Assembly (NCBI RefSeq): GCF_032854445.1
Contig: NW_027018041.1
Coordinates: 43,341-107,340, forward strand
DNA from: Liolophura sinensis
Lineage: Eukaryota > Mollusca > Polyplacophora > Chitonida > Chitonidae
Length of the DNA: 64,000 bases
Direction of reading: 5' to 3'
The notes beneath the pieces were generated by a model. That model was not told the origin of the DNA. It made no database searches and saw only the letters and a list, made by a program, of their open reading frames with translations. Position 1 is the stretch's first letter, and the number at the start of each line of letters is the position of its first letter. Below, piece after piece: positions 23,734-36,881 of this stretch. A program made the position numbers and the translations under genes.

Positions 23734-24784
23734 ACTGATCGTTTTCAAATTTGACATGCAGCTAGTAGGTTACGAGTTCTTTAAAGTTTGCGAAAATGGT
23801 TCACTTCCGGTCAAAATTCTGGAAGCTCGCTATTGGTCGAATTTGTGACGTCACAAAAAGTTCTCTAAGTTCAAATGTTCTGAACGTATTCTAATGTATC
23901 TTGAGCTGCTAATTCTGAATCTGCTTGTATTTTTTGCATATCTGTGTAACTTTTTGAGATATAAGCAAAAAACTTAAAAAAGTTACGTAACTTGAATGAC
24001 CTGTAACTCGAGAACTATGACAGCTAGAAATGTGCAACCTGCACGAAAATTGTAGCCCAAGACATGCTCTTTCGAGCATTCGGTCAATGGATTTGAGCTG
24101 CGATCAATAGATTTTTCGCTACAAGCGTTTAAATCACAACACCGTTTTTTTGTTTTGAAAAAGGTGGAAATCCCATTGCTTTAACATGGAGTTAGATGGG
24201 GACTGGACTGGGTTTGTAGTATTTGACCTGATGCTTTCGGCTACACTGTCCGTGATTTCCCGAAACGGGTGTAGGATGACATTGATTCCAGTTCCCATCT
24301 AACTCCAGTACTCTATTAGAAGGCGTAGAGATCTAACTACAACAGCAAATGACATGGACCTGTAAAAGTTAGCTTTGTTTTGCGCAGACCTCGTGCTCTT
24401 TACTATACGTTAAACAGTTCAGGGTGATTGACAGATATGGACATGTGCCGTGGTCCAAGTGCTGACTTTCTAACGATGGCCGAGCTATCAGTGGAGCAGT
24501 GAGTCTGTGCATGGCAGGTCGTGGATTGAGATGTCAATGTACAAACTTGCTGTTACACTGGTCGTGTTTTTGCGTTATTTCTTACAAATAGCGGGCTAAG
24601 CCTGCCAATGAAAGACCGTTTTTCACTGGGCATATCGTAGCATCTTCAAGGTCGCCGATCTATTCGAGGGAATGCAAATGACCGGTCGACTGCCTCAGTG
24701 ACAAACGGTGTAAGGTCGAATGGAAACTTTGAAAGCCGTGTATGTGGAACATGTGTCCTTCGAACACAGAACATGAAGGGGAAA
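23467..24784 (+). repeat. Unit 17 (1318 bp, type a/p, damaged core)
   Basis: Core 23467-23524 is 58 bp. Two bases of the first palindrome are lost (GGGATCGGCC) and GATCC is changed to GAACC. The E-box is mutated (TACGTG). CRE 23846-23853. Confidence 0.92.
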
Positions 24785-26106
24785 ACGTCATCGATCAGAT
24801 CCGGGATCCCGGCCTAGGATCTGCTATTCGCAGATCCATTCTAGTTATTATTATTATTATTATTATTTTTTTTTCACCGACCTTGTTCGCATGGAAACTT
24901 TTTTACCGTTCAACATACAGGTCTGAAATTTTGCACACATTTTCTGGCGGTGAATATCTCGGGACAAATTCTCCACTTTTTTGCTATGTCACGTGGTTCG
25001 GCCGCCATATTGGATTTTGTGTAAAATCTTTAAAAATCTTCTTCTCCAGAACCACTGAACCGATCGGTTTCAAATTTGACATGCAGCTAGTAAGTTAAGA
25101 GTTCTTTAAAGTTTGCGAAAATGGTTCACTTCCGGTCAAAATTCTGGAAGTTCGCCATTGGTCGAATTTGTGACGTCACAAAAAGTTCTCAAAGTTCAAA
25201 TGTTCTCAACGTATTCTGATGTATCTTGAGCTGCTGATTCTGAATCTGCTTGTATTTTTTGCATATCTGTGTAACTTTTTGAGATATTAGCAAAAAACTG
25301 AAAAAAGTTACGTAAGTTCAATGACCTGTAACTCGAGATCTGTGGCAGCTAGAAATGTGCAACCTGCACGAAATTGTAGCCCAAGACATGCTCTTTCGAG
25401 CATTCGTCAACGGAATTGAGCTCAGATTAATAGTTTTTTCGCTACAAGCGTTTAAATGACAACACCGTTTTTTGTTTAGAAAAAGGTGTTAATCCTATTG
25501 CTTTAACATGGAGTTAGATGGGGACTGGACTGGGTGTGTAGTATTTGACCTGATGCTTTCGGCGACACTGTCCGTGATCTCCCGAAACGGTTGTAGGATG
25601 ACATTGATTCCAGTTCCCATCTAACTCCAGTACTCTATTAGATGGCGAAGAGATCTAACTACAACAGCAAACGACGTGGACCTGTAAAAGTTAGCTTTGT
25701 TTTGCGCAGACCTCGTCCTCTTTACTATACGTTAAACAGTCCAGGGTGATTAACAGATATGGACATGTGCCCTGCTCCAAGTGCTGACTTTCCAACGATG
25801 GCCGAGTTATCAGTGGAGCAGTGAGTCTGTGCATGGCATGTCGTGGATTGAGATGTGAATGTACAAACCTGCTGTTACACTGGTCGTGTTTTTGCGTTAT
25901 TTCTTACGATTAGCGGGCTAAGCCTTCCAAGGAACGACGGTTTTTCACTGAGCATAGCGTAGCATCATTAAGGTCGCCGATCTATTCGAGGGATTGCAAA
26001 TGACCGGCCGACTGCCTCAGTGACAAACGGTGTAAGGTCGCATGGAATCTTTGAAAGCCGTGTATGTGGAACATGTGTCCTTCGAACACAGAACATGAAG
26101 GGGAAA
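24785..26106 (+). repeat. Unit 18 (1322 bp, type a/p, no hairpin)
   Basis: Core 24785-24844, followed directly by (TTA)n. CRE 25171-25178. Standard organisation throughout. Confidence 0.92.
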
Positions 26107-27430
26107 ACGTCATCGATCCGATCCGGGATCCCGGCCTAGGATCTGCTATTCGCAGATCCATTCTAGTTTCTTATTATTATTATTATTATTTTTTTTTCAC
26201 CGAGATTGTTCGCATGGAAACTTTTTTTACCGTTCAACATACAGATCTAAAATTTTGCACACATATTCTGGCGGTGAATATCTCGGGACAAATTCTCCAC
26301 TTTTTTGCTATGTCACGTGGTTCGGACGACATATTGGATTTTGTGTAAAATCTTTAAAAATCTTCTTCTCCAGAACCACTAAACCGATCGTTTTCAAATT
26401 TGACATGCAGCTAGTAGGTCACGAGTTCTTTAAAGTTTGCGAAAATGGTTCACTTCCGGTCAAAACTCTGGAAGTTCGCTATTGGTCGAATTTGTGACGT
26501 CACAAAAAATTCTCAAAGTTCAATTGTTCTGAACGTATTCTGATGTATCTTAAGCTGCTAATTCTGAATCTGGTTGTATTTTTTGCATATCTGTGTAACT
26601 TTTTGAGATATCAGCAAAAAACTCAAAAAAGTTACGTAACTTGAATGACCTGTAACTCGAGAACTATGACAGCTAGAAATGTGCAACCTGCACGAAATTG
26701 TAGCCCAAGACATGCTCTTTCGAGCATTCGTCAATGGATTTGAGCTGCGATCGATAGATTTTTCGCTACAAGCGTTTAAATGACAACACCGTTTTTTTGT
26801 TTAGAAAAAGATGGGAATCCTATTGATTTAACATGGAGTTAGATGGGGACTGGACTGGGTTTGTAGTATTTGACCTGATGCTTTCGCCTACACTGTCCGT
26901 GATCTCCCGAAACGGTTGTAGGATGACATTGATTCCAGTTCCCATCTATCTCCAGTACTCTATTAGATGGCGTAGAGATCTAACTTCACAGCAAACGACG
27001 TGGACCTGTAAAAGTTAGCTTTGTTTTGCGCAGACCTCGTCCTCTTTACTATACGTTAAACAGTTTAGGGTGATTGACAGATATGGACATGTGCCTGGTA
27101 TAACTGCTGACTTTCTAACGGTGGCCGAGCTATCAGTGGAGCTGTGAATCTGTGCATGGCAGGTCGTAGATTGAGATGTGAATGTACAAACTTGCTGTTA
27201 CACTGGGTCGTGTTTTTGCGTTATTTCTTACAAATAGCGGGCTAAGTCTGCCAAGGGACGACCGTTTTTCACTGGGCATAGCGTAGAATCATCAAGGTCG
27301 CTGATCTATTCGAGGGAATGCATATGACCGGACGACTGCCTCAGTGACAAACGGTGTAAGGTCGCATGGAAACTTTGAAAGCCGTGTATGTGGAACATGT
27401 ATCCTTCGAACTCAGAACATGAAGGGGAAA
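26107..27430 (+). repeat. Unit 19 (1324 bp, type a/p, no hairpin)
   Basis: Core 26107-26166, followed by TTTCTTATT, the apparent remnant of a hairpin module. The YY1-like site is mutated (GGACGACAT). CRE 26495-26502. Confidence 0.92.
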
Positions 27431-28749
27431 ACGTCATCGATCAGATCCGGGATCCCGGCCTAGGATCTGCTATTCGCAGATCCATTCTAGTTATTATTAT
27501 TATTATTTTTTTTTTTTCACCGACTTTGTTCGCATGGAAACTTTTTCACCGTTCAACATACAGGTCTGAAATTTTGCACACATATTCTGGCGGTGAATAC
27601 CTCGGGACAAATTCTCAACTTTTTTGCTATGTCACGTGATTCGGCCGCCATATTGGATTTAGTTTAAAATCTTTAAAAATCTTCTTCTCAAGAACCACTG
27701 AACCGATCGTTTTCAAATTTGACATACAGCTAGTAGGTTACGAGTTCTTCAAGTTTGCGAAAATGGTTTACTTCCGGTCAAAACTCTGGAAGTTCGCCAT
27801 TGGTCGAATTTATGACGTCACAAAAAGTTCTCAAAGTTCATTTGTTCTGAACGCATTCTGATGTATCTTGAGCTGCTGATTTCGAATCTGGTTGTATTTT
27901 TTGTATATCTGTGTAACTTTTTGAGATATCAGCAAAAAACTCAAAAAAGTTACGTAACTTCAATTATCTGTAACTCGAGAACTATGGCAGCTAGAAATGT
28001 GCAACCTGCACGAAATTGTAGCCCAAGACATGCTCTTTCGAGCAATTGTCAATGGATTTGAGCTCCGATCAATAGTTTTTTCGCTACAAGCGTTTAAATC
28101 ACAACACCGGTTTTTGTTTAGAAAAAGGTGGGATTTCTATTGCTTTAACATGGAGTTAGATGGGGACTGGACTGGGTTTGTAGTATTTGACCTGATGCTT
28201 TCGGCTACACTGTCCGTGATCTTCCGAAACAGGTTTAGGATGACATTGATTCCAGTTCCCATCTAACTCCAGTACTCTATTAGAAGGCGTAGACATCTAA
28301 CTACAACAGCAAACGACATGGACCTGTAAAAGTTAGCTTTGTTTTGCGCAGACCTCGTGCTCTTTACTATACGTTAAACAGGCCAGGGTGATTAACAGAT
28401 ATGGACACGTGAACTGGTCCCAAGTGCTATCTTTCCAACGATGGCCGAGCTATCAGTGGAGCAGTGAGTCTGTGCATGGCATGTCGTGGATTCAGATGTT
28501 AATGTACAAACCTGCTGTTACACTGGTCGTGTTTTTGCCTTATTTCTTACAATTAGCGGACTAAATCTGTCGAGGAACGACCGTTTTTCACTGGGCATAG
28601 CGTAGCATCATCAAGGTCGCCTATCTATTCGAGGGAATGCAAATGACCGGCCGACTGCCTCAGTGACAAACGGTGTAAGGTCGCATGGAAACTTTGAAAG
28701 CCGTGTATGTGGAACATGTGTCCTTCGAACACAGAACATGAAGGGGAAA
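27431..28749 (+). repeat. Unit 20 (1319 bp, type a/p, no hairpin)
   Basis: Core 27431-27490. CRE 27813-27820. Standard organisation. Confidence 0.92.
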
Positions 28750-30039
28750 ACGTCATCGATCCGATCCGGGATCCCGGCCTAGGATCTGCTATTCGCAGAT
28801 CCATTCTAGTTATTATTATTATTATTATTATTTTTTTTTCACCGACTTTGTTCGCATGGAAACTTTTTTACCGTTCAACATACAGGTTCCAAATTTTGCA
28901 CACATATTCTGTCGGTGAATATCTCGGGACAAATTCTCCACTTTTTTGTTATGTCACGTGGTTTGGCCGCCATATTGGATTTTGTGTAAAATCTTTAAAA
29001 ATCTTCTTCTCCAGAACCACTGAACCGATCGTTCTCAAATTTAATATGCAGCTAGTAGGTTACGAGTTCTTTAAAGTTTGCGAAAATGGTTTACTTTCGG
29101 TCAAAATTCTGGAAGTTCGCCATTGGTCGAATTTGTGACGTCACAAAAAGTTCTCAAAGTTCATATGTTCCCAACGTATTCTGATGTATCTTGAGCTGCT
29201 GATTCTGAATCTGCTTGTATTTTTTGCATATTTGTGTAACTTTTTGAGATATTAGCAAAAAACTCAAAAAAGTGACGTAACTTCAATGACCTGTAACTCG
29301 AGATCTGTGGAAGCTAGAAATGTGCAACCTGCACGAAATTGTAGAACAAGACATGCTCTTTCGAGCATTCGTCAACAGATTTGAGCTCCGATCAATAGTT
29401 TTTTCGCTACAAGCGTTTAAATGACAACACCGTTTTTTGTTTAGAAAAAGGTGGGAATCCTATTGATTTAACATGGAGTTAGATGGGGACAAAACTGGGT
29501 TTGTAGTATTTGACCTGATGCTTTCGGCTACACTGTCAGTGATCTCCCGAAACGGTTGTAGGATGACATTGATTCCAGTTCCCATCTAACTCCAGTACTC
29601 TATTAGATGGTGTAGAGATCTAACTACAACAGCAAACGACGTGGACCTGTAAAGGTTAGCTTTGTTTTGCGCAGGCCTCGTGCTCTTTACTATACATTAA
29701 ACAGGCCAGGGTGATTGACAGATATGGACATGTGCCGCGGTCCAAGTGTTGACTTTCTAACGATTGTCGAGCTATCAGTGGAGCTGTGAGTCTGTACAAA
29801 CCTCCTGTTACACTGGTCGTGTTTTAGCGTTATTTCTTACAAATAGCTTGCTATGTCTGCCAAAGAACGACCGTTTTTCACTGGGCATAGCGTAGCATCA
29901 TTAAGGTCGCTGATATATTCGAGGGAATGCAAATGACCGGCCGACTGCCTCAGTGACAAACGGTGTAACGTCGCATGAAAACTTTGAAAGCGGTGTATGT
30001 GGAACATGTGTCCTTCGAACACAGATCATGAAGGGGAAA
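28750..30039 (+). repeat. Unit 21 (1290 bp, type a/p, no hairpin)
   Basis: Core 28750-28809. CRE 29136-29143. It lacks the B-box-like segment near 29797, with the same junction and the same linked changes (GATTGTCGAGC, GTTTTAGCG) as unit 13. Confidence 0.92.
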
Positions 30040-31358
30040 ACGTCATCGATCCGATCCGGGATCCCGGCCTAGGATCTGCTGTTCGCAGATCCATTCTAGT
30101 TATTATTATTATTATTATTTTTTTTTCACCGATTTTGTTCGCATGGAAAACTTTTTTACCGTTCAACATACATGTCTGAAATTTTGCACACATAATTTGG
30201 TGGTCAATATCTCGGGCCAAATTCTCCACTTTTTTGCTATGTCACGTGGTTCGGCCGCCATATTGGATTTTGTGTAAAATCTTTAAAAATCTTCTTCTCC
30301 AGAACCACTGAACCGATCGGTTTCAATCTTGACATGCCGCTAGTAGATCACGAGTTCTTTAAAGTTTGCGAAAATGGTTCACTTCCGGTCAAAATTCTGG
30401 AAGCTCGCCATTGGTCGAATTTGTGACGTCAAAAAAAGTTCTCAAAGTTCAAATGTTCTGAACGTATTCTGATGTATCTTGACCTCCTGATTCTGAATCT
30501 GCTTGTATTTTTTGCATATCTGTGTAACATTTTGAGATATGAGCAAAAAAGTAAAAAAGTGACGTAAATTGAAAGACCTGTAACTCGAGAACTATGACAG
30601 CTAGAAATGTGCAACCTGCACGAAATTGTAGCCCAAGACATGCTCTTTCGAGCATTCGTCAACAGATTTGAGCTCCGATCAATGGTTTTTTCGCTAGAAG
30701 CGTTTAAATCTCAAACACCGTTTTTTGTTTAGAAAAAAGATGGGAATCAAATTGCTTTAACATGGAGTTAGATGGGACTGGACTGGGTTTGAAGTATTTA
30801 ACCTGATGTTTCGGCCACACTGTCCGTGATCTCCCGAAACGGTTGTGGGATGACATTGATTCCAGTTCCCATCTAACTCCAGTACTCTATTAGATGGCGT
30901 AGAGATCTAACTTCAACAGCAAACGACGTGGACCTGTAAAAGTTAGCTTTGTTTTGCGCAGACCTCGTCCTCTTTACTATACGTTAAGCAGACCAGGGTG
31001 ATTGACAGATATGGGACATGTGCCCTGGTATACTGCTGACTTTCTAACGGTGGCCGAGCTATCAGTGGAGCTGTGAGTCTGTGCATGGCAGATCGTGGAT
31101 TGAGATGTGAATGTACAAACTTGCTGTTACACTGGTCGTGTTTTTGCCTTATTTCTTACAAATAGCGGGCTAAGTCTGCCAAGGGACGACCGTTTTTCAC
31201 TGGGCATAGCGCAGAATCATCAAGGTCGCTGATCTATTCGAGGGAATGCATATAACCGGCCGACTGCCTCAGTGACAAACGGTGTAAGGTCGCATGGAAA
31301 CTTTGAAAGCCGTGTATATGGAACATGTGTCCTTCGAACACAGAACATGAAGGGGAAA
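30040..31358 (+). repeat. Unit 22 (1319 bp, type a/p, no hairpin)
   Basis: Core 30040-30099 with GCTGTTCGC. The CRE at 30424-30431 is intact although the base after it differs (TGACGTCAAAA). Confidence 0.92.
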
Positions 31359-31535
31359 ATGTCATCGATCAGATCCGGGATCCCGCCTAGGATCTGCTAT
31401 TGGCAGATCCATTCTAGTTATTAGGGATCCCGTTCTTCCGGAACGGGATCCCTATTGTAATCGTTCTGTTTTTTCTTATTATTAGGGATCCCGTTCTCCC
31501 GAACGGGATCCCTATTGTAATCGTTCTGTTTTTTC

Positions 31536-31573
<38 letters not shown>

Positions 31574-32814
31574 TTTTTTTCACCGACTTTGTTCGCATGG
31601 AAACTTTTTTACCGTTTAACATACAGATCTGAAATTTTGCACACATATTCTGGCGGTGAATACCTCGGGACAAATTCTCAACTTTTTTGCCATGTCACGT
31701 GGTTCGGCCGCCATATTGGATTTTGTGTAAAATCTTTAAAAATCTTCTTCTCCAGAACCACTGAACCGATCGTTTTCAAATTTGACATGCTGCTAGTAAG
31801 TTACGAGTTCTTTAAAGTTTGCGAAAATGGTTCACTTCCGGTCAAAATTCTGGAAGTTCGCCATTGGTCGAATTTATGACGTCACAAAAAGTTCTCAAAG
31901 TTCAAATGTTCTGAACGTTTTTCTGGTGTATCTTGAGCTGCTAATTCTGAATCTGCTTGTATTTTTTTGCATATCTGTGTAACTTTTTGAGATATAAGCA
32001 AAAAAACTCAAAAAAGTTACGTAACTTCAATGACCTGTAACTCGAGATCTGTGGGAGCTAGAAATGTGCAACCTGCACGAAATTGTAGCCCAAGACATGC
32101 TCTTTCGAGCATTTGTCAACAGATTTGAGGTCCGATCAATAGTTTTTTCGCTACATTCGTTTAAATGACAACACCGTTTTTTGTTTAGAAAAAGGTGCTA
32201 ATCCTATTGCTTTAACATGGAGTTAGATGGGGACAAAACTGGGTTTGTAGTATTTGACCTGATGCTTTCGGCTACACTGTCCTTGATCTCCCGAAACGGT
32301 TGTACGATGACATTGATTCCAGTTCCCATCTAACTCCAGTACTCTATTAGATGGCGTAGAGATCTAACTACAACAGCAAACGACATGGACCTGTAAAAGT
32401 TAGCTTTGTTTTGCGCAGACCTCGTGCTCTTTACTATACGTTAAACAATCCAGGGTGATTAACAAATATGGATATGTGAACTGGTCCAAGTGCTGACTTT
32501 CTAACGATGGCCGAGCTATCAGTGGAACAGTTAGTCTGTGCATGGCAGGTCGTGGATTAAGATGTGAATGTACAAACTTGCTGTTACACTGGTCGTGTTT
32601 TTGCATTATTTCTTACTAATAGCGGGTTAAGCCTGCCAAGGGACGACTGTTTTTCACTGGGCATAGCGTAGCATCATCAAGGTCGCCGATCTATTCGAGG
32701 GAATGCAAATGACCGGCCGACTGCCTCAATGACAAACGGTGTAAGGTTGCATGGAATCTTTGAAAGCCGTGCATGTGGAACATGTGTCCTTCGAACAAGA
32801 ACGTGAAGATGAAA
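31359..32814 (+). repeat. Unit 23 (1456 bp, type a/p, two hairpins)
   Basis: Core 31359-31417 lacks one G (CCCGCCTAG) and has TTGGCAG instead of TTCGCAG, weakening both inverted repeats. Two hairpins (31423-31513), then a long TTA tract (about 31536-31573). CRE 31877-31884. Nearly identical to unit 1. Confidence 0.92.
31423..31513. repeat. Hairpin modules of unit 23 (2 copies)
   Basis: 31423-31453 (TTCCGGAA centre) and 31484-31513 (TCCC loop), followed by one of the longest TTA tracts in the window. Confidence 0.9.
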
Positions 32815-32928
32815 ACGTCATCGATCAGATCCGGGATCCCGGCCTAGGATCTGCTATTCGCAGATCCATTCTAGTTAGGGATCCCGTTCTCCCGAACGGG
32901 ATCCCTATTGTAATCGTTCTGTTTTTTC

Positions 32929-32966
<38 letters not shown>

Positions 32967-33126
32967 TTTTTTTCACCGACTTTGTTAGCAAGGAAACTTT
33001 TTCACTGTTCAACATACAGGTTCGAAATTTCGCACACATATTCTGGCGGTCAATATCTCGGGACAAATTCTCCACTTTTTTGCTATGTCACGTGGTTCGG
33101 CCGCCATATTGGATTTTGTGTAAAAC

Positions 33127-33157
<31 letters not shown>

Positions 33158-34173
33158 ACCGATAGTTTTCAAATTTGACATGCAGCTAGTAAGTCACGAG
33201 TTCTTTAAAGTTTGCGAAAATGGTTCACTTCCGGTCAAAACTCTGGAAGTTCGCTATTGGTCGAATTTGTGACGTCACAAAAAGTTCTCAAAGTTCAATT
33301 GTTCTGAACGTATTCTGATGTATCTTGAGCTGCTAATTCTGAATCTGCTTGTATTTTTTGCATATCTGTGTAACTTTTTGAGATATTAGCAAAAAACTCA
33401 AAAAAGTTACGTAACTTGAATGACCTGTAACTCGAGAACTATGACAGCTAGAAATGTGCAACCTGCACGAAATTGTAGCCCAAGACATGCTCTTTCGAGC
33501 ATTCGTCAATGGATTTGAGCTGCGATCGATAGATTTTTAGCTACAAGCGTTTAAATGACAACACCGTTTTTTGTTTGGAAAAATGTGGAAATCCCATTGC
33601 TTTAACATGGAGTTAGATGGGGACTGGACTGGGTTTGTAGTATTTGACCTGATGCTTTCGGCTACACTGTCCGTGATTTCCCGAAACGGTTGTAGGATGA
33701 CATTGATTCCAGTTCCCATCTAACTCCAGTACTCTATTAGAAGGCGTAGAGATCTAACTACAACAGCAAATGACATGGACCTGTAAAAGTTAGCTTTGTT
33801 TTGCGCAGACCTCGTGCTCTTTACTATACGTTAAACAGTTCAGGGTGATTGACAGATATGGACATGTGCCGTGGTCCAAGTGCTGACTTTCTAACGATGG
33901 CCAAGCTATCAGTGGAGCTGTGAGTCTGTACAAACTTTGTGTTGCACTAGTCGTGTTTTTGCATTTTTTCTTACAATTAATGGGCTAAGTCTGCCAAGGA
34001 ACGACCGTTTTTCACTGGGCATAGCGTAGTATCATCAAGGTCGCCGATCTATTCGAGGGATTGCAAATGACCGGCCGACTGCCTCAGTGACAAACGGTGT
34101 AAGGTCGCATAGAAACTTTGAAAGCCGTGTATGTGGAACATGGGTCCTTCGAACACAGATCATGAAGGGGAAA
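32815..34173 (+). repeat. Unit 24 (1359 bp, c-to-a hybrid, one hairpin)
   Basis: Core 32815-32874. One hairpin (32877-32906), then a long TTA tract. The 5' segment starts as type c (AGCAAGGAAAC) and continues as type a (AACATACAGG, ATATCTCGGG). CRE 33270-33277. The B-box-like segment is deleted near 33929, as in unit 15. Confidence 0.92.
32877..32906. repeat. Hairpin module of unit 24
   Basis: Single perfect copy with loop TCCC. It is absent at the equivalent place in unit 2, whose upstream sequence is nearly identical. Confidence 0.9.
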
Positions 34174-35561
34174 ACGTCATCAATCAGATCCGGGATCCCG
34201 GCCTAGGATCTGCTATTCGCAGATCCATTCTAGTTATTATTATTAGGGATCCCGTTCTCCCGAACGGGATCCCTATTGTAATCGTTCTGTTTTTTCTTAT
34301 TATTATTATTATTATTTTTTTTTCACCGAGTTTGTTCGCATGGAAACTTTTTTACCGTTCAACATACAGGTCTGAAATTTTGCATACATAATCTGGCGGT
34401 GAATATCTCGGGACAAATTCTCCACTTTTTTGCTATGTCACGTGGTTCGGTCGCCATATTGGATTTTGTGTAAAATATTTAAAAATCTTCTTCTCAAGAA
34501 CCACTGAACCGATCGGTTTCAAACTTGACATGCAGCTAGTAAGTCACGAGTTCTTTAAAGTTTGCGAAAATGGTTCACTTCCGATCAAAATTCTGGAAGC
34601 TCGCCATTGGTCGAATTTGTGACGTCACAAAAAGTTCTCAAAGTTCAATTGTTCTGAACGCATTCTGGTGTATCTTGAGCTGCTGATTCTGAATCTGCTT
34701 GTGTTTTTGGCATATCTGTGTAACTTTTTGAGATATGAGCAAAAAAGTAAAAAAGGTGACGTAAATTCAATGACCTGTAACTCGAGAACTATGACAGCTA
34801 GAAATGTGCAACCTGCACGAAATTGTAGCCCAAGACATGCTCTTTCGAGCATTCGTCAACAGATTTCAGCTCCGATCAATAGTTTTTTCGCTACAAGCGT
34901 TTAAATCACAACACCGTTTTTTGTTAAAAAAAGATGGGAATCCCATTGCTTTAACATGGAGTTAGATGGGGACTGGACTGGGTTTGTAGTATTTGACCTG
35001 ATGTTTCGGCCACACTGTCCGTGATCTCCCGAAACGGTTGTGGGATGACATTGATTCCAGTTCCCATCTATCTCCAGTACTCTATTACTCTATTAGATGG
35101 CGTAGAGATCTAACTTCAACAGCAAACGACGTGGACCTGTAAAAGTTAGCTTTGTTTTGCGCAGACCTCGTCCTCTTTACTATACGTTAAACAGACCAGG
35201 GTGATTGAGAGATATGGACATGTGCCCTGGTATAACTGCTGACTTTCCAACGGTGGCCGAGCTATCAGTGGATCTGTGAGTCTGTGCATGGCAGGTCGTA
35301 GATTGAGATCTGAATGTACAAACTTGCTGTTACACTGGTCGTGTTTTTGCCTTATTTCTTACAAATAGCGGGCTAAGTCTGCCAAGGGACGACCGTTTTT
35401 CACTGGGCATAGCGTAGAATCATCAAGGTCGCTGATCTATTCGAGGGAATGCATATGACCGGCCGACTGCCTCAGTGACAAACGGTGTAAGGTCGCATGG
35501 AAACTTTGAAAGCCGTGTATATGGAACATGTGTCCTTCGAACACAGAACATGAAGGGGAAA
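34174..35561 (+). repeat. Unit 25 (1388 bp, type a/p, one hairpin)
   Basis: Core 34174-34233 with ATCAATC. The hairpin (34245-34274) lies after a short TTA stretch. CRE 34620-34627. A small duplication, CTCTATTACTCTATTAG, lies near 35080. Confidence 0.92.
34245..34274. repeat. Hairpin module of unit 25
   Basis: Single perfect copy placed after a short TTATTATTA stretch, i.e. inside the microsatellite. Confidence 0.9.
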
Positions 35562-35801
35562 ACGTCATCGATCAGATCCGGGATCCCGGCCTAGGATCTG
35601 CTATTCGCAGATCCATTCTAGTTATTATTATTATTATTATTTTTTTTTCACCGACTTTGTTAGCAAGGAAACTTTTACACTGTTCAACATACAGATTCCA
35701 AATTTTGCACACATATTCTGGCGGTGAATATCTCGGGACAAATTCTCCACTTTTTTGCTATGTCACGTGATTCGGCCGCCATATTGGATTTTGTGTAAAA
35801 C

Positions 35802-35832
<31 letters not shown>

Positions 35833-36881
35833 ACCGATCATTCTGAAATTTGACATGCAGCTAGTAGGTCACGAGTTCTTTAAAGTTTGCGAAAATGCTT
35901 CACTTCCGGTCAAAACTCTGGAAGCTCGCCATTGGTCGAATTTGTGACGTCACAAAAAGTTCTTAAAGTTCATTTGTTCTGAACGTATTCTGATGTATCT
36001 TGAGCTTCTGATTCCGAATCTGGTTGTATTTTTTGTATATCTGTGTAAGTTTTTGAGATATGAGCAAAAAACTAAAAAAAAGTTACGTAAATTCAATGAT
36101 CTGTAACTCGAGATCTATGGCCGCTAAAAATGTGCAATCTGCACGAAATTGTAGTCCAAGACATGCTCTTTCGAGCATTTGTCAACAGATTTCAGCTCCG
36201 ATCAATAGTTTTTTCGCTACAAGCGTTTAAATCAGAACACCGTTTTTTGTTTAGAAAAAGATGGGAATCCCATTGCTTTAACATGGAGTTAGATGGGGAC
36301 TGGACTGGGTTTGTAGTATTTAAACTGATGCTTTCGCCTACACTGTCCGTGATCTCACGAAACGGTTGTAGGATGACATTGATTCCAGTTCCCATCTAAC
36401 TCCAGTAATCTATTAGATGGCGTAGAGATCTAACTACAACAGCAAACGATGTGGACCTGTAAAAGTTAGCTTTGTTTTGCGCAGACCTCGTGCTCTTTAC
36501 TATACGTTAAACAGGCCAGGGTGATTGACAGATATGGACATGTGCCCTGGTCCAAGTGCTGACTTTCTAACGATGGCCGAGCTATCAGTGGAGCAGTGAG
36601 TCTGTGCATGGCAGGTCGTGGATTGAGATGTGAATGTACAAACTTGCTGTTACACTGATCGTGTTTTTGCGTTATTTCTTACAAATGGCGGGCTAAGTCT
36701 GCCAAGGAACGACCGTTTTTCACTGGGCATATCGTAGCATCATCAAGGTCGCCGATCTATTCGAGGGAATGCAAATGACCGGTCGACTGCCTCAGTGACA
36801 AACGGTGTAAGGTCGAATGGAAACTTTGAAAGCCGTGTATGTGGGACATGTGTCCTTCGAACACAGAAAATGAAGGGGAAA
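35562..36881 (+). repeat. Unit 26 (1320 bp, c-to-a hybrid, no hairpin)
   Basis: Core 35562-35621. The 5' segment switches from type c to type a, as in units 24 and 35. CRE 35945-35952. Confidence 0.92.

Noticed and set aside
28707-29138. Recurring ~142-residue open frame starting MWNMCPSN across the core and (TTA)n, seen in many units
   Set aside because: The frame runs through the hairpin core and microsatellite (poly-Ile or poly-Tyr depending on TTA phase), is broken by T-tract length in many units, and differences between copies are mostly amino-acid changing. It looks like a by-product of repeat consensus.
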